Made by a program: the position numbers and the translations under genes
Notes under the pieces: generated by a model
Databases searched by the model: none
The model's input: the letters and a program-made list of their open reading frames with translations, nothing else
Told to the model about the DNA's origin: nothing
Source of the DNA: Bicyclus anynana
Lineage: Eukaryota; Arthropoda; Insecta; Lepidoptera; Nymphalidae
Length of the DNA stretch: 64,000 nt
Direction of reading: 5' to 3'
Assembly: GCF_947172395.1 (NCBI RefSeq)
Contig: NC_069087.1
Location: forward strand, 5,475,107-5,539,106
Shown: positions 42,975-52,972 of the stretch, piece by piece
Position numbering within the stretch: position 1 is the first letter of the stretch
How the letters are laid out: every line of letters begins with the position of its first letter

Positions 42975-43212
42975 ACTTTGTAACGTGTATGATTTAATGG
43001 TAATGACCTGATATTATCTCTAAGGCACGGAATATAACACATACTCTCCTGTGTACAGGGTGTACTCCTAACACTAGCCTCTAACTTTCCAAATACGGGC
43101 TGAGAATTTTTATTAAAAATTTCTTGAAAGAAAGAATATTTCATATACGGACCCATGACTTTAACCTTGAGATCTGGAACACTGATTACTGGACCAAATA
43201 GATCAGACAGTT
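42975..43212 (-). mobile_element. SINE-E, diverged copy
   Basis: On the minus strand CTATTTGGTCCAGTAATCAG is the A-box region and CAAGGTTAAAGTC the eroded B-box region. The body shares AGTACACCCTGTACACAGG-like and CCGTGCCTTAGAGA blocks with SINE-E at 33322. A 86-codon frame across it is therefore not a gene. Confidence 0.65.
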
Positions 43213-43214
43213 CC

Positions 43215-43890
43215 ATTTATAAAAAATATATATTAATCTAACAAGAAAGGTTGAAGCTTGTTTAATTTTTCCACACATTCCTAACTACCGTCAAATTTAA
43301 ACAAACACGCAACGAACGACAGAGTTCATAAATTTACATTTCTACATACCCCTTTGTTAGAATACGTAACACCGTCGCAAAATGAACATCGGATTGAAAG
43401 TTATTAATGATTCAAAAGGAATTCAATGCCGCTCTGCAGCACGGGAAAACGCCGAGAGATCCGTAAAAAAATTCATTTGCAAGCCTGACAAAGGATTTTT
43501 CGGGTAAAAGGCTTTCGCATCTACATCTTTTGAAATACACTGTGGGGTAAACCATGCTTAATTTTTTAGGGTTCCGTTAACTAAAAGCCCTTTTAATTTC
43601 GCCTTAAGCCGTATGCGCCTGGAGTAACATCTTAGGTTAACGCAGGGCATCGCTTTGATCTGGCTGGGTTGCGGTGGCTTATGAAACTCCCGTGGCTTAG
43701 CCGTCAGGTGACGAGTCAGAACACCGTGTGGCTTTATTCGGTTGAAGTCCGACATTGCCTTCCCGTAGCGAGATTTCCCCGCGTAAAAAAAGGCATCGGG
43801 TTGTACCATGTGTTCCTAGCATCGTTTTGTGATTAGCGAAGTTTTCCGCAGAAAATCAGGTGTGGTATCTAGTAGTTTAACTAATGAAAA
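43215..43890. other. No gene confirmed; repeat-like 43562-43830
   Basis: Positions 43562-43580 show TTTTTTAGGGTTCCGTTAA, an end sequence related to the one at 44287-44303. The GC-rich segment to 43810 reads like element body. A 41-codon frame at 43382-43507 is noted among the rejected items. Confidence 0.35.
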
Positions 43891-43892
43891 AA

Positions 43893-44303
43893 CGGACAGG
43901 TGCGAGTCGGACTCGCCCATTGAGAGTTCCGTACAGTAGCTACATAATATAAATACTCGTAGTTCAGGAATCCAGTGTCGTAGTTTTTTCCTAAATTCAG
44001 TTTGATAAACTGTAACTTCATCTAGCTAATCTTAATTATTTAAGTAACAAAATGGTTTTTTTACTTAAATATCGTTAGCCTAGATTTGTGAACTACACTG
44101 TGATTTGTGAAAAGTAAATTTAATTTAGCTTCGAGAGACAGTAGATCTGAGTTACTACGAGTATATGTTTTTAATTTAAACTCGATAACTTGTCGTTTCC
44201 GATATGAAAGGCCTTGTTAGACGGATGTACTTGGACATACAACAAAGTGATTCTATAATATGGGTTCTGTTATTTTACTTTTTAAGTACGGAACCCTAAA
44301 AAG
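43893..44303 (+). mobile_element. Non-autonomous repeat ending TACGGAACCCTAAAAA
   Basis: It starts AAACGGACAGGTGCGAGTCG, then CTCGCCCATTGAGAGTTCCG, and ends CTTTTTAAGTACGGAACCCT with AAAAA. Start and end share a GTTCCGTA/TACGGAAC inverted motif. The right part is duplicated at 44514-44760 together with the exon that follows. Confidence 0.6.
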
Positions 44304-44397
44304 TAACTCAATTTCCCTCAAATTGTTGTTTTTGCATCGTCAAAACAAAACCAACAAACCTTTACCCAAGTAATGTGAAATACTGTGTCATTTTCAG

Positions 44398-44510
44398 TGC
44401 AACAACCCAAAGCTCAAGCTGCAGCTTGGTCTAACGAATATGACAACTCGAGTCAAGCTATCGGGACTATTGACCCGACTGGTACGGGTACAGGTAGATT
44501 TGACCGATAA
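44398..44510 (+). CDS. Candidate terminal exon of an unrecognised host gene, intact copy
   Basis: The acceptor GTGTCATTTTCAG ends at 44397. Two bases complete a split codon, then 36 codons run from 44400 to a TAA at 44508-44510. The peptide reads QQPKAQAAAWSNEYDNSSQA, then IGTIDPTGTG and TGRFDR. Its composition and the good acceptor suggest a genuine C-terminal exon. I do not recognise the family, and no preceding exon was found in the window. It might be an alternative last exon. A conserved peptide in two copies raises confidence that it was coding before duplication. Confidence 0.5.
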
Positions 44511-44854
44511 ATCATCTTAATTATTTAATCAACAATGTAGATTTTACTTAAATATCAAGTTTAGATCACATTTGTTGGATCGTTTAATCCAGATTTGAAA
44601 ACTAAATAAAAAGTATTATATCCAGATTCGAGAGACCTGAGTACGTATTAATGGGTTCCCAAAATTAATGGCTTTGACAGACAGATATAGGTACAACAAG
44701 GTGATCCTATATGGGTTCTGTTATTTTACTTTTTAAGTACGGAACACTAAAAAGTAACTCAGTTTGCCTCAAATTGTTGTTTTTGCACCGTCAAAATAAA
44801 ACCAACAAACCGTTACCCAAGTAATGTAAATGTGAAATACTGTGTCATTTCCAG

Positions 44855-44968
44855 TGCAACAACCCAAAGCTCAAGCTGCAGCTTGGTCTAACGAGTAACG
44901 ACAACTCGAGTCAAGCTATCGGGACTATTGACCCGACTGGTACGGGTACGGGTAGATTTGACCGATAA
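44855..44968 (+). pseudogene. Duplicated terminal exon, frameshifted
   Basis: It has the same acceptor context (TTTCCAG) and the same first 13 codons as 44398-44510. A one-base insertion then turns GAATATGACAAC into GAGTAACGACAAC, giving an immediate stop. The rest is conserved but out of frame, including the final GACCGATAA. Confidence 0.6.
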
Positions 44969-45240
44969 AACCGGTTGGCTTTTATTTAAATCCGTCACGT
45001 TACTGACAAAGCTGTGGGAATAAGGGCAAAGCTTAGCATTTCATTTCTCCAACTCCGATAGTGTAGAACGAAATTATTCAGTTTTCATTTTTACTGATAT
45101 GCAGAGATATTACCATGTTTGTGATGTAAATGCTTGAACTATGTGCTGTTTGTTTAGCTGGGCTATTTGCTGACTTCATTGCGCTCAGAAAATTGAAGTC
45201 ACTGAACTCGTATCACTATAAACTTTACTTGTACTTGAAA

Positions 45241-45398
45241 AAAAAAATAAACCCTGGCTGAGTTTGTTGTGGGCTCTAATTTCGAGTTTTCAATAACTAT
45301 TGTAACTATTACCTAATAACATTATTACCTGACGTTTCGAAAGTGCTTGTAAACTAAGCCTAATTGAAAGAAATGTATTTTAAAATTGAAATTGAAAT
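45241..45398 (+). mobile_element. CR1/L2-like LINE 3' tail
   Basis: CCCTGGCTGAGTTTGTTGTG, GACGTTTCGAAAGTGCTTGT and AAACTAAGCCTAATTGAAAG match 22778-22930. It ends in AAATTGAAATTG repeats. No coding part is left. Confidence 0.82.
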
Positions 45399-45562
45399 TT
45401 TAAGAAATTAAATAGCACATGTCTTAAACGGTGGGAAAACATCGTGAGGAAACCTGCATACCTGAGAATGAGAATGTTCCTAATTCTCTACGTGTGTACG
45501 TACGTACTAAGACTCGAGCTCAGCAGTGAGCCGAATATGCGTGGATGATGATGATGATGATG
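45399..45562 (+). mobile_element. SINE-A, head missing
   Basis: It starts at TTAAGAAATTAAATAGCAC and runs to a GATGATGATG tail. It directly follows the LINE tail 45241-45398. Confidence 0.82.
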
Positions 45563-45709
45563 TATGTACATAAATTATGCATAAACACACCTAGATACTG
45601 GAGAAAACCCATTCTCATCAAATATTTTTCAGTTGTGGGAATCGAACCCTACGACCATGGGTAGAAAGCAGGGTCACTACCCAGTAGCTACTGCGTCACG
45701 TGGCAGTCA
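45563..45709 (-). mobile_element. SINE-C, second copy
   Basis: On the minus strand it has a degraded A-box area (CGCAGTAGCTACTGGGTAG) and B-box GGTTCGATTCCC. The tail is shorter than in the 2454-2736 copy. Three elements (45241-45709) lie end to end. Confidence 0.8.
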
Positions 45710-45714
45710 AACTT

Positions 45715-46320
45715 TTTGCTTACTTTACCAGATAAAAAAAACCATGTGGTTTTTTTATCAGTTATAAAAATCGTTCCGCAAATTGACTTTACCAAACTGC
45801 GTTTTCATCAGGACATCTAGCTCGCGGCATTGGCATAACTTTACATCAGGGGTCGTCAACATCAAATCGCGCGCATATTTGGATGACAAAGGGTTGCTAT
45901 GGAATGATGTTAATTTCACCGCGGGCCCCGAAAAGGGTTCATTGTATAAATACAACGTATAACACAGTACAACCTGCGATAATCAGACATTCCTCAATTT
46001 ACAAATGAAAAAAAAATTGTCAGCCCTTATAAGTCCGGTAGCCAATTATGGTGGACTGTAGTGGCTTTGGAAAACAGGTTTTAAAGATGTATTTTCTATG
46101 TCAAATATAAAATGCAATTTTTTGATATGTTATAGCTAGGTACAGCATATCATTCCTTCAGTCCCTAGAGACCCTTGAAGTTTGATCGTTAAAATTAAGT
46201 GACTGGCTACTGAGGCTTTTTCACATTATGCTGAGGAAAATATTTAAAAAAACGCTTTGCCCTTGGACAATAAGGTTCTGGACCCTTGAATCCTGCTACT
46301 TTCCAAAGTACATCATAGTA
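45715..46320. other. No gene recognised
   Basis: The GC-richer patch 45780-45950 has an open minus-strand frame without known features. 46045-46085 resembles the diffuse repeat noted at 4755. Confidence 0.35.
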
Positions 46321-46321
46321 G

Positions 46322-46556
46322 CAGAGCACGAGTCTCCTCGCAGAAAGAGGAAAATATTTCACCACGCTGGAGAATTAAGAAAATTCTCAGGTTTCCTCAC
46401 GATGTTTTTACTTCACCGTTCGGGACAAGTGATGTTTAATTTCATAAAATGCGCACATAACAGAAAAGTTGGAAGTACATGTCCGGGACTGGATTTGAAC
46501 CTACGCCCTCAGAATCGAAGGCAAAGTTCATATCCACTGGACTATCACCTCTCTTA
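46322..46556 (-). mobile_element. SINE-A, diverged
   Basis: The order of blocks fits SINE-A on the minus strand, with gaps of 20-40 bp. AAGTACATGTCCGGGACTGG and TATCCACTGGACTATCACC mark the head. Confidence 0.75.
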
Positions 46557-46639
46557 TATATCATTTTATCTTCATCATCGTATCTTTTCAAAGTTACCAC
46601 AGTTCAACCTCCATAACTGGCAAGTACTTACATGCCTTT

Positions 46640-46965
46640 AGGTAAGAGCACAAGCAACTTTCTACCTTGTTTACATAAATGAAGTAAGTCTAGTTATCGC
46701 AGGCTCAAAGTACACAAAATTACGTTTGAAGTTTAGTTAATATTTGTCTGTATAATATTGTGCATTGGATGTGTGTCAAATAAATAACAGAATGTATTAA
46801 ATATTCAAATTGTAGTGTTCTCTAACCTGGCATAACAATTTACATAACATACGAATAGTAATGCATGCAAAATGTTGCAACAGAAAATTAATTTAAATTT
46901 ACTTATACTATCTTCCAAATACCTACCAAATAAATTCCAGCTACTATGGAAAACTGTTAGCAAGG
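46640..46965. other. No gene recognised
   Basis: AT-rich sequence only. Confidence 0.4.
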
Positions 46966-46968
46966 TAG

Positions 46969-47157
46969 TCTATACTAATATTATAAAGAGGTAAAGTTTG
47001 TGATATTGTAGAGGGATCTCTGAATGTACTGAACCGATTTTGAAAATTCTTTTACCACTAGAAAGTCACGTTGTTTGTGAGTATCATAAGCTATATTTTA
47101 TTCCCGTATTATTACGGTAACGGGAATGACGCGGACGAAAACTTGGGCGTCAGCTAG
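46969..47157 (+). mobile_element. Helitron family B, short form
   Basis: It starts TCTATACTAATATTATAAAG and AGGTAAAGTTTGTG, contains CCGATTTTGAAAATTCTTTT and ends in a weak hairpin with GGGCGTCAGCTAG before T. It lacks the TAGGG tract of the long form. Confidence 0.85.
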
Positions 47158-47182
47158 TATATTAAAAGTGTCAATAACACCT

Positions 47183-47268
47183 TTTTGATATTTTTGAAGT
47201 GACAACTTCTTATGGGAGAGTAAACCACTTCGTAACGTAACGCGTTACGGCGCCGATCGCTCTGGCTT
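47183..47268 (+). mobile_element. Small dispersed repeat, sense copy
   Basis: TTTTTGAAGTGACAACTTCT, TATGGGAGAGTAAACCACTT and CGTAACGTAACGCGTTACGG are the inverse of the block at 39590-39652. Confidence 0.65.
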
Positions 47269-47274
47269 CCCTTT

Positions 47275-47635
47275 CACTCATGCATACGGCAGCAGGTTCA
47301 AGTTATCACTTCTGTCGAGCGTCCCAAGACGCACGCTTTTTTTTTTAATTATAAATATGTTACGGGATACCAAAATTAAAATGCACTTTTTCGTCACTAA
47401 CTACGAAGTTGCCATGGAAAAGAAATCACGTTACAGTGCTATAACTTTACAGAATCGCTGTGCTGATATTGAAGTCGCTAACATAAGTCAGGTATAGAAC
47501 GTTCCTTAAACTTGACGTAATCGGCCCAGGGTCAACGGCTCCACTGAGCTCGCTGCAAGTGCAATAGAGTGCATTCAACTACGTTGCACTATATATGGGA
47601 CGCACTAAAACGACCGTTCTAACTAACATCTATAT
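47275..47635. other. No gene recognised
   Basis: A run of 11 T lies near 47336. Sequence 47400-47600 is mixed and unassigned. Confidence 0.35.
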
Positions 47636-47639
47636 AATA

Positions 47640-47935
47640 CTAGCTGACCCGATGGACGTTGTCTTGGCATAAACCACTTATTTCATGTTAAAAATAAAAA
47701 CAACAGTCATGCATGAAGCAACTGTCAAAGTCAGGGTCCGCAACGACCGTAATCTATTTATTGTAATTCGATGCCTGATTCAAATCCATTAAGCCGTTTA
47801 CGAGTTTTAGCCAATTTTTTCACAATCTTCACCAAACACTTTGTTTATTAACACTTTGCTTATTTCACGTGAATTCAATCACTTATTATAAATAAAACAT
47901 AACAATATAAAATTTAAAATTAGTTGATCAGCTCG
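47640..47935 (-). mobile_element. Helitron-like element, CTAG end only
   Basis: CTAGCTGACCCGATGGACGT after an A is a Helitron-type 3' end on the minus strand. The body (GATGCCTGATTCAAATCC, TTTACGAGTTTTAGCC) differs from families A to D. The 5' boundary is uncertain. Confidence 0.5.
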
Positions 47936-48494
47936 ATAAAACACTATCTCAAGGTAAATGGCAACTCTTATCTATACTAATATTATAAAGAGATAAAGTT
48001 TGTAAGTTTGTAAGTTTGTAACAATTCTTTGAAATGGGGTAATGCTACGTTATCGGCTATAGAGTGCTATAGGCTATATTTTATATTTCTATCATATATA
48101 ACTACTGAGTTATCGCGAGTTTTCTCTTACAGGTCGGACCGAAAAACTTACTTATTCGCATGCGCTGCCTCAACCATTGCGTATAGCTGAAATAAATGTA
48201 TGGAGGCTTTTTGAACCTTTAAAAGTCCTACAAAAAAGTCCGCGACACCATATATCTATCTTTTATATTTTAGCAGATATAGTACCTTTAGTACTTTAAT
48301 AAATTATTTAAATTTTAAACTAAGGTTTACGTCATTATTTACACAACTAAACTTAAATCCTTGTCAAAATAAATTACTTAATAATCACAAGGATATTATA
48401 GAGATAAGATTTGCCCTTTACAGTATGTTAATTAGTTATATAGTTTCGGAGATAATACAAAATTTCTGAAAGTCGCAGAAATGCCGCTATATGA

Positions 48495-48679
48495 CGCCCC
48501 GCGGTTTCAATTACGTGGTTCGCGTTCCCGTGTGAATATGAGGACCAAACATAGCCTATGACACTCGCAAATAATGTAGCTTTCTATTGGTAAAAGAATT
48601 TTCCAAATCGGTCCAGTAGATCCAGAGATTACCCCCGACAACCTCACAAACTTTACCTCTTTATAGTATTAGCATAGAA
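48495..48679 (-). mobile_element. Short Helitron nested in the long copy
   Basis: Read on the minus strand: TATGCTAATACTATAAAGAG, GTAAAGTTTGTGAGG, CTACTGGACCGATTTGG, then GAACCACGTAATTGAAACC and CGCGGGGCGTCA. The final CTAG is missing. The copy at 11698 keeps a scrap of the same insertion at the same place, while 60108 has none. Confidence 0.75.
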
Positions 48680-48744
48680 GTCGCTTAGGAAATTATAGTC
48701 TTTTGGTCATTGCACCACGCACAAAAGGCTGGACCAATTTTGCT

Positions 48745-49070
48745 GAGGGTAGGGATAGGATAGGGGTAGGGAAGGGGTAATTTAGGTAAAGTGTAGGGTA
48801 GGGTAGGGTACGGGTAAGGTAGGGGTAGTGTAGGGTAGGGGCAAGGTAGAGGTAGGGGAAGGATATGGAACGTATAGGGTAGAGGAGGAGTAGGATAGGG
48901 ATAGGGTAGGGGTAGGGTACGGGTAGGGTAGGGCTAGGGTAGGGGTAGATTAGGGGTAAGGTAGGATAGGGTATGTATAGGTTACGGGTAGGGTTAGGGT
49001 AGGAGTAAGGTAGGGGTAGGGTAGGGTAGGGTTGGGTAGTTTTACGAGCAGGGTAAGGTAGAGGTAGAGA
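48745..49070 (+). repeat. Degenerate TAGGG tract, ~325 bp
   Basis: Irregular TAGGG, GGGTA and AGGGGTA units form the far half of the family B Helitron. Confidence 0.85.
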
Positions 49071-49119
49071 AGTTTACATCAATTTTTACGCGGACGAAGT
49101 CGCGGGCGTCCGCTAGTTA

Positions 49120-49830
49120 ATAATAATTTAATTAGCTGATGTTAATTTTCACAAAAATTCATAATCGTGAAAATCGTCAAAACGGGCATTTTACTATGTT
49201 GCCAGTGTAGTGCAACTATAGATGTAGTAAAATGCTTCAGGCTAGTGAAATTACAGAATTTCATTAGAGTTGACGTAAGTTAGAATATTTTTACAGTCAC
49301 TCCTTCATAATAAGAATTCATAACAAGAACTTAAAACAACAAAGAATATAAAATAATAATTTATTCTATTATATATACAGGCAATCTCTATGTAATGTAT
49401 TGTCTAATGCACAAGTGTTAGCTTTTAGCGTTTTCTGTTCTGTAATCTCGTGCAAGCTGAATTAAGACGAACTACCAAAACTTGATCGGCTCACCAATTT
49501 ATGTGTATAATTTACCCGGCTCCCAATGATCTCGTCATCATCTTTAAGATCATTAATTAGCCCATATAATTTAAAACACAACGAAACAATCAATAATATC
49601 AATTAGTCTTGAGTGAAAAATCATCCCAAACAAACAGAGAGACCTTCAACTTCAGAAAGATATTGAAAAGTCTTGTGCTTTAATAATAGCAGGTTGTTAT
49701 ACTCTTCAGAACGAAATATAGCGGCGCCAAAAGTATGCATAGAGGTAGTACTTTTCACGACGAATTCTACAGAGACATTTCACAGAGACCTCTACTTCAA
49801 CTAAGCCTCATTCATCAGCGTTTTTTCCAC
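49120..49830. other. No gene recognised
   Basis: AT-rich sequence. No exon or element boundary was seen. Confidence 0.4.
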
Positions 49831-49831
49831 A

Positions 49832-49928
49832 TCATCATCATCAACATTAACAGCTGATGGACGTCCACAGCTGGATAAGCCTTTTGGATGGACTTGAAAA
49901 CACCACGGTCTCGAGCGCCGGCATCCAT
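49832..49928 (-). mobile_element. RTE-like LINE 3' fragment
   Basis: CATCATCATCATCAACATTA, then CTGATGGACGTCCACAGCTG and CACGGTCTCGAGCGCCGGCA match the tail of 23013-23345. Only about 100 bp survive. Confidence 0.8.
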
Positions 49929-50099
49929 TATCACCGCAATAGAAAATTTAATTATTCCTATAGAATAGTTTATTTTATATTATTGTATTTACTACTAAAA
50001 ATCTGTATAATTACTTATATGTTAATTGCTTATCAACATCATTACATAGTATAAAATGAAGTCACTTCCGCTGTCAGTTTGCTTCGAAGTTATAAACTA

Positions 50100-50311
50100 C
50101 TAGCTGACGCCGCGCGGTTTCACCCGCGTGGTTCCCGTTCCCGTAGGAATACAGGAATAATATATAGCCTATAGCCTTCCTCGATAAATGGGCTATCTAA
50201 GACTGAAAGAATTTTTCAAATCGGATTAGTAGTTCCAGAGATTAGCGCGTTCAATCAAACAAACAAACAAACAAACAAACAAACTCTTCAGCTTTATTAT
50301 ATTAGTATAGA
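50100..50311 (-). mobile_element. Helitron family A, full length
   Basis: CTAG lies at 50100 after A and GA at 50310-50311 before T. The hairpin CCGCGCGG/CCGCGTGG is well kept. A CAAA microsatellite of about seven units lies near the 5' end on the minus strand. Confidence 0.9.
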
Positions 50312-50409
50312 TTCAACGGATTTGAATACAGTTTTCGACAATAGATAGCTTGATTCAAGAGGAAGGTATATATAATAGGTACATAAAATAAATAAGAAAT
50401 TTGAAAATG

Positions 50410-50625
50410 TCTTCGGAGGACGTAGGTTTGAATCCCGTCCTGGGCATGTCCCTCTAACTTATCAGTTATGTGTACTTTAGTAAATTAAATATCACGTTTC
50501 TCAAACGGTGAAGGACACACATCGTGAGGACACCTGCATACCAGAGAATTTTCTTAATTACCTACTTGTGTGCAGACTCGTGCTCAACAGTGAGCCGAAT
50601 ATGGGTTGTTAATGATAACAGACTA
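50410..50625 (+). mobile_element. SINE-A, diverged, partial head
   Basis: It starts near the B-box (GGTTTGAATCCCG) and runs through the SINE-A body to GAGCCGAATATGGGTTGTTA. The A-box is lost. Confidence 0.8.
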
Positions 50626-50639
50626 ATCATAATATTAGT

Positions 50640-50940
50640 GTCTAAGCAAACTTCGCACATACATATAAATACATATAAATCTATAATGTGGAAGGCATTG
50701 TAATCAAATGTAGTGACCCGATTTCAGAAGCTAAAAGCCCATCTGTATAATTATGTCCTGTTGTGACATACACTGAGGCTGTTGCCTAAAAGGTCACTGA
50801 ACATGAAAGCGAATTTATTTTCAGACTAATGAACATTCATACCTGAGGAAAGACTGAATAATATATAAGTTTCAGAGTAGATTTCATCCCAGCGGGGCTG
50901 TAACTCAGCAGCGGGCCCGGATTTCGGAGGGAAGGCGTGA
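50640..50940. other. No gene recognised
   Basis: A GC-rich patch at 50885-50935 stands out but no exon is defined. Confidence 0.35.
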
Positions 50941-51112
50941 AATAATAATAACGATTAGATTTGTACGGTGCTTTGTGTACGACTGTCGTTAGAAGCTGTA
51001 TACAACTCTCGTTATGAACAGTACGTCACTGGTGTCTGTTGGTTCGTTGTCAGTGTTTAGTGTAGATCGTACTAATATGAATACCTTATATTAGCAGACG
51101 CGATTTTATCGG
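50941..51112. repeat. Direct repeat, copy 1 (copy 2 at 52190-52300)
   Basis: GATTAGATTTGTACGGTGCT, TTGTGTACGACTGTCGTTA, TGTTGGTTCGTTGTCAGTGT and TTAGTGTAGATCGTACTAAT recur in the same order about 1.25 kb to the right, with a 30-bp deletion there. Confidence 0.75.
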
Positions 51113-51286
51113 CTTAGTTTCTGTTCTCGTGTGGTTTAAAGCTCATCTCTCTCACTCGTTGATAATGTAGCTAGTTTAGGTGAGTGCGTAACAAACAAAC
51201 TCACAGACGCATTTATGATATCTTTGATGTGTATTATGTATATTGTACTAGACCTGCAGGGTTATTATGTAACTAGGTGTCCTTCA

Positions 51287-51544
51287 TCGTATTTTTGTTT
51301 TTGCTATCATCTAACGTTTTCAACGAAATGACACAACAAACGTCATTTTACGTAAAGTAACATTAGTAGTAGCAGGTAGTAACGATATTTTAACGAAAAA
51401 CTGATATTTACATAATTTTGTTGAAATATTCATGTTAGACGATAGTTAAAACAAAAGATCATCGCCACTTGATGACAAATGACATACTCAAGGTAATTTT
51501 ATAGAAATAACTATATTAGATGATCACAAAAACGAAAATACGAC
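51287..51544. mobile_element. Inverted-repeat element (MITE-like)
   Basis: TCGTATTTTTGTTTTTGCTA with TCATCTAA near 51288 is inverted at 51516-51544. The interior is non-coding and AT-rich. Confidence 0.65.
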
Positions 51545-51559
51545 AAAAATCGGTGTAGT

Positions 51560-52185
51560 GACTCATTCTTTGAATTGTGCACTGAGATACATAATAAGGC
51601 CGCTGGTCAAGATTCGCTTCAACATATTATGTGCACTACTACAATCTTACCTACCCCTTAAGAGTGTGCAATATGTAATTTGGTGGTTACAAATGGTTCT
51701 AGATCTCAGATTCTGGAAAAGTTAGGAGCCTGATATTTGGGTAAATGATATTTCAAAGTGTTAGCTTCGTTATGACTATACAAAATACACAATTTGTAAA
51801 ACTTTTCTCGATAGTTTATTTTTTTGAAAAATACATGTTTTGCTCACATTTTGAAAGCATTTCAATCACAGGAAAAGCAAACTTATTTTCTTAAATTTTT
51901 GTTTTGTATACAAAATTAGGTATATATCTTGAACATGGCCATTTTGTTTTTCGTTATGTTGTTTAATTTACTTGCAATTAGGTAAAAATGATTTTGGCGC
52001 TCACGTCAAAAAATTTGCGTGGCGCGTCAATCGCTCCGTGCTTTTCACTCACGTGAAAGTCATAATTCGGCGTCTCGCTTGCGCTTCAAATTTTATCCAT
52101 ATCGTACTGACACGCTGCGCGCTCTTAACCCCACTACACGTTAGCTTTTACCGTTTCCTGCACTATGACCACAAACCTAACCCTA
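51560..52185. other. No gene recognised; GC-rich patch 51985-52150
   Basis: The patch stays open in one frame for 74 codons but has no splice sites or domain. It may be an element body. Confidence 0.35.
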
Positions 52186-52189
52186 ATAA

Positions 52190-52300
52190 TAATTAGATTG
52201 GTACTGTGCTTTGTATACGAATGTCGTTACGTTTGTTGGTTCGTTGTAGATGTTTAGTGTGTCGTACCTATTAATATAAATATTAAATACTAGCGGCAGA
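52190..52300. repeat. Direct repeat, copy 2
   Basis: It corresponds to 50941-51112 (GGTACTGTGCTTTGTATACG, TGTTGGTTCGTTGTAGATGT). Its right end merges with a Helitron end at 52286. Confidence 0.75.
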
Positions 52301-52340
52301 TCCCGCGATTTCACCCGCGTAGTTTCAGTGAATTCGCGCC
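52286..52340 (-). mobile_element. Helitron 3' end fragment
   Basis: CTAGCGGCAGATCCCGCG and TTTCACCCGCGTAGTTTC form a terminal hairpin next to CTAG. No body of a known family follows. Confidence 0.5.
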
Positions 52341-52344
52341 GCGA

Positions 52345-52965
52345 ATGTAAAACGCGCTTTTAGAATAACTCACCATGCATTATCAGCCAAATTAAAAGAT
52401 GATAATATACACTAATCTCGTTTAATTATAATAATAAAACTCATTTATTCAGCTTAAAACTGGTACATAAATAGTTAAAACTAAATTAACTTAAAATTAA
52501 GATAAAACTAAAAAACGCGATTTGCACTCCTGGGCAAATGTTACCTCCCGATGTGCAGCCTCTATGTTGTTCTATTTATTTTATTCTCTATAATAGTTTA
52601 CCTAATACAGTATATATATTTTTTTTTTATCTCAGCTGAAAAGGTCGCTGCCTCAGCATGGTGCTGCAGTGTTTGCATCTGCAGCGCTGATTTTCTAATA
52701 TAAAAAAAAACAAATATTTAAGATGGAATATTCTCCATTATAGTTAAAAGTAAAACGTATATGATGCAATAAAATGTATAAAACATCTGTATTCCACACA
52801 CGGCTTGAAGATAAAGGGGGAAAGCTGCTCTACACTATATTGAACTACGCACTTGACAGACATGACAATGTTGCAGATTGCATGCTCTACTTTGTTATAC
52901 TACCGGTTTGCTACGGCATCGTTTGTATAGGAACAAAAGGGGCTTTTGAGTTTTCCCTAAATATT
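52345..52965. other. No gene confirmed
   Basis: Positions 52440-52570 read on the minus strand like a 3' end with AATAAATGAG, possibly of an element. A 64-codon plus-strand frame at 52774-52968 has no recognisable family. Confidence 0.35.
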
Positions 52966-52972
52966 TAAGGTA

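Larger units (their letters stand above)
44022..44968. repeat. Tandem duplication (~490 and ~455 bp) carrying a terminal exon
   Basis: Unit 1 (about 44022-44512) and unit 2 (about 44513-44968) share, in order, the right part of the 43893-44303 repeat, an intron-like spacer (CAAATTGTTGTTTTTGCA, GTAATGTGAAATACTG) and the exon. The exon parts are nearly identical and the repeat parts more diverged. Both units begin near ATCTTAATTATTTAA, a likely microhomology at the breakpoint. Confidence 0.85.
47971..49116 (+). mobile_element. Helitron family B, long form, full length (1146 bp)
   Basis: It starts TCTATACTAATATTATAAAG after an A and ends GCGGACGAAGTCGCGGGCG, TCCG and CTAG before T. It matches 11698-12635 along its first 500 bp and its end. 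It carries a nested antisense Helitron (48495-48679) and the longest TAGGG tract of the window. Confidence 0.88.

Noticed and set aside
42956..43216. An 86-codon minus-strand frame with a possible donor after CLRDNI looked like an exon.
   Set aside because: Its block order matches SINE-E at 33322-33672 (A-box region, CCGTGCCTTAGAGA, AGTACACCCTGTACAC), so it is SINE sequence.
43382..43507. A 41-codon plus-strand frame starting with ATG, with Lys/Arg-rich text.
   Set aside because: It is short, has no family resemblance and no evidence of transcription. A frame this long arises by chance in a 64-kb window.
43558..43809. An 83-codon minus-strand frame.
   Set aside because: It begins at a repeat end (TAGGGTTCCGTT) and has no recognisable domain. 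It probably reads through element sequence.
46228..46641. A 137-codon plus-strand frame.
   Set aside because: It runs through a diverged SINE-A copy in antisense and has no domain.
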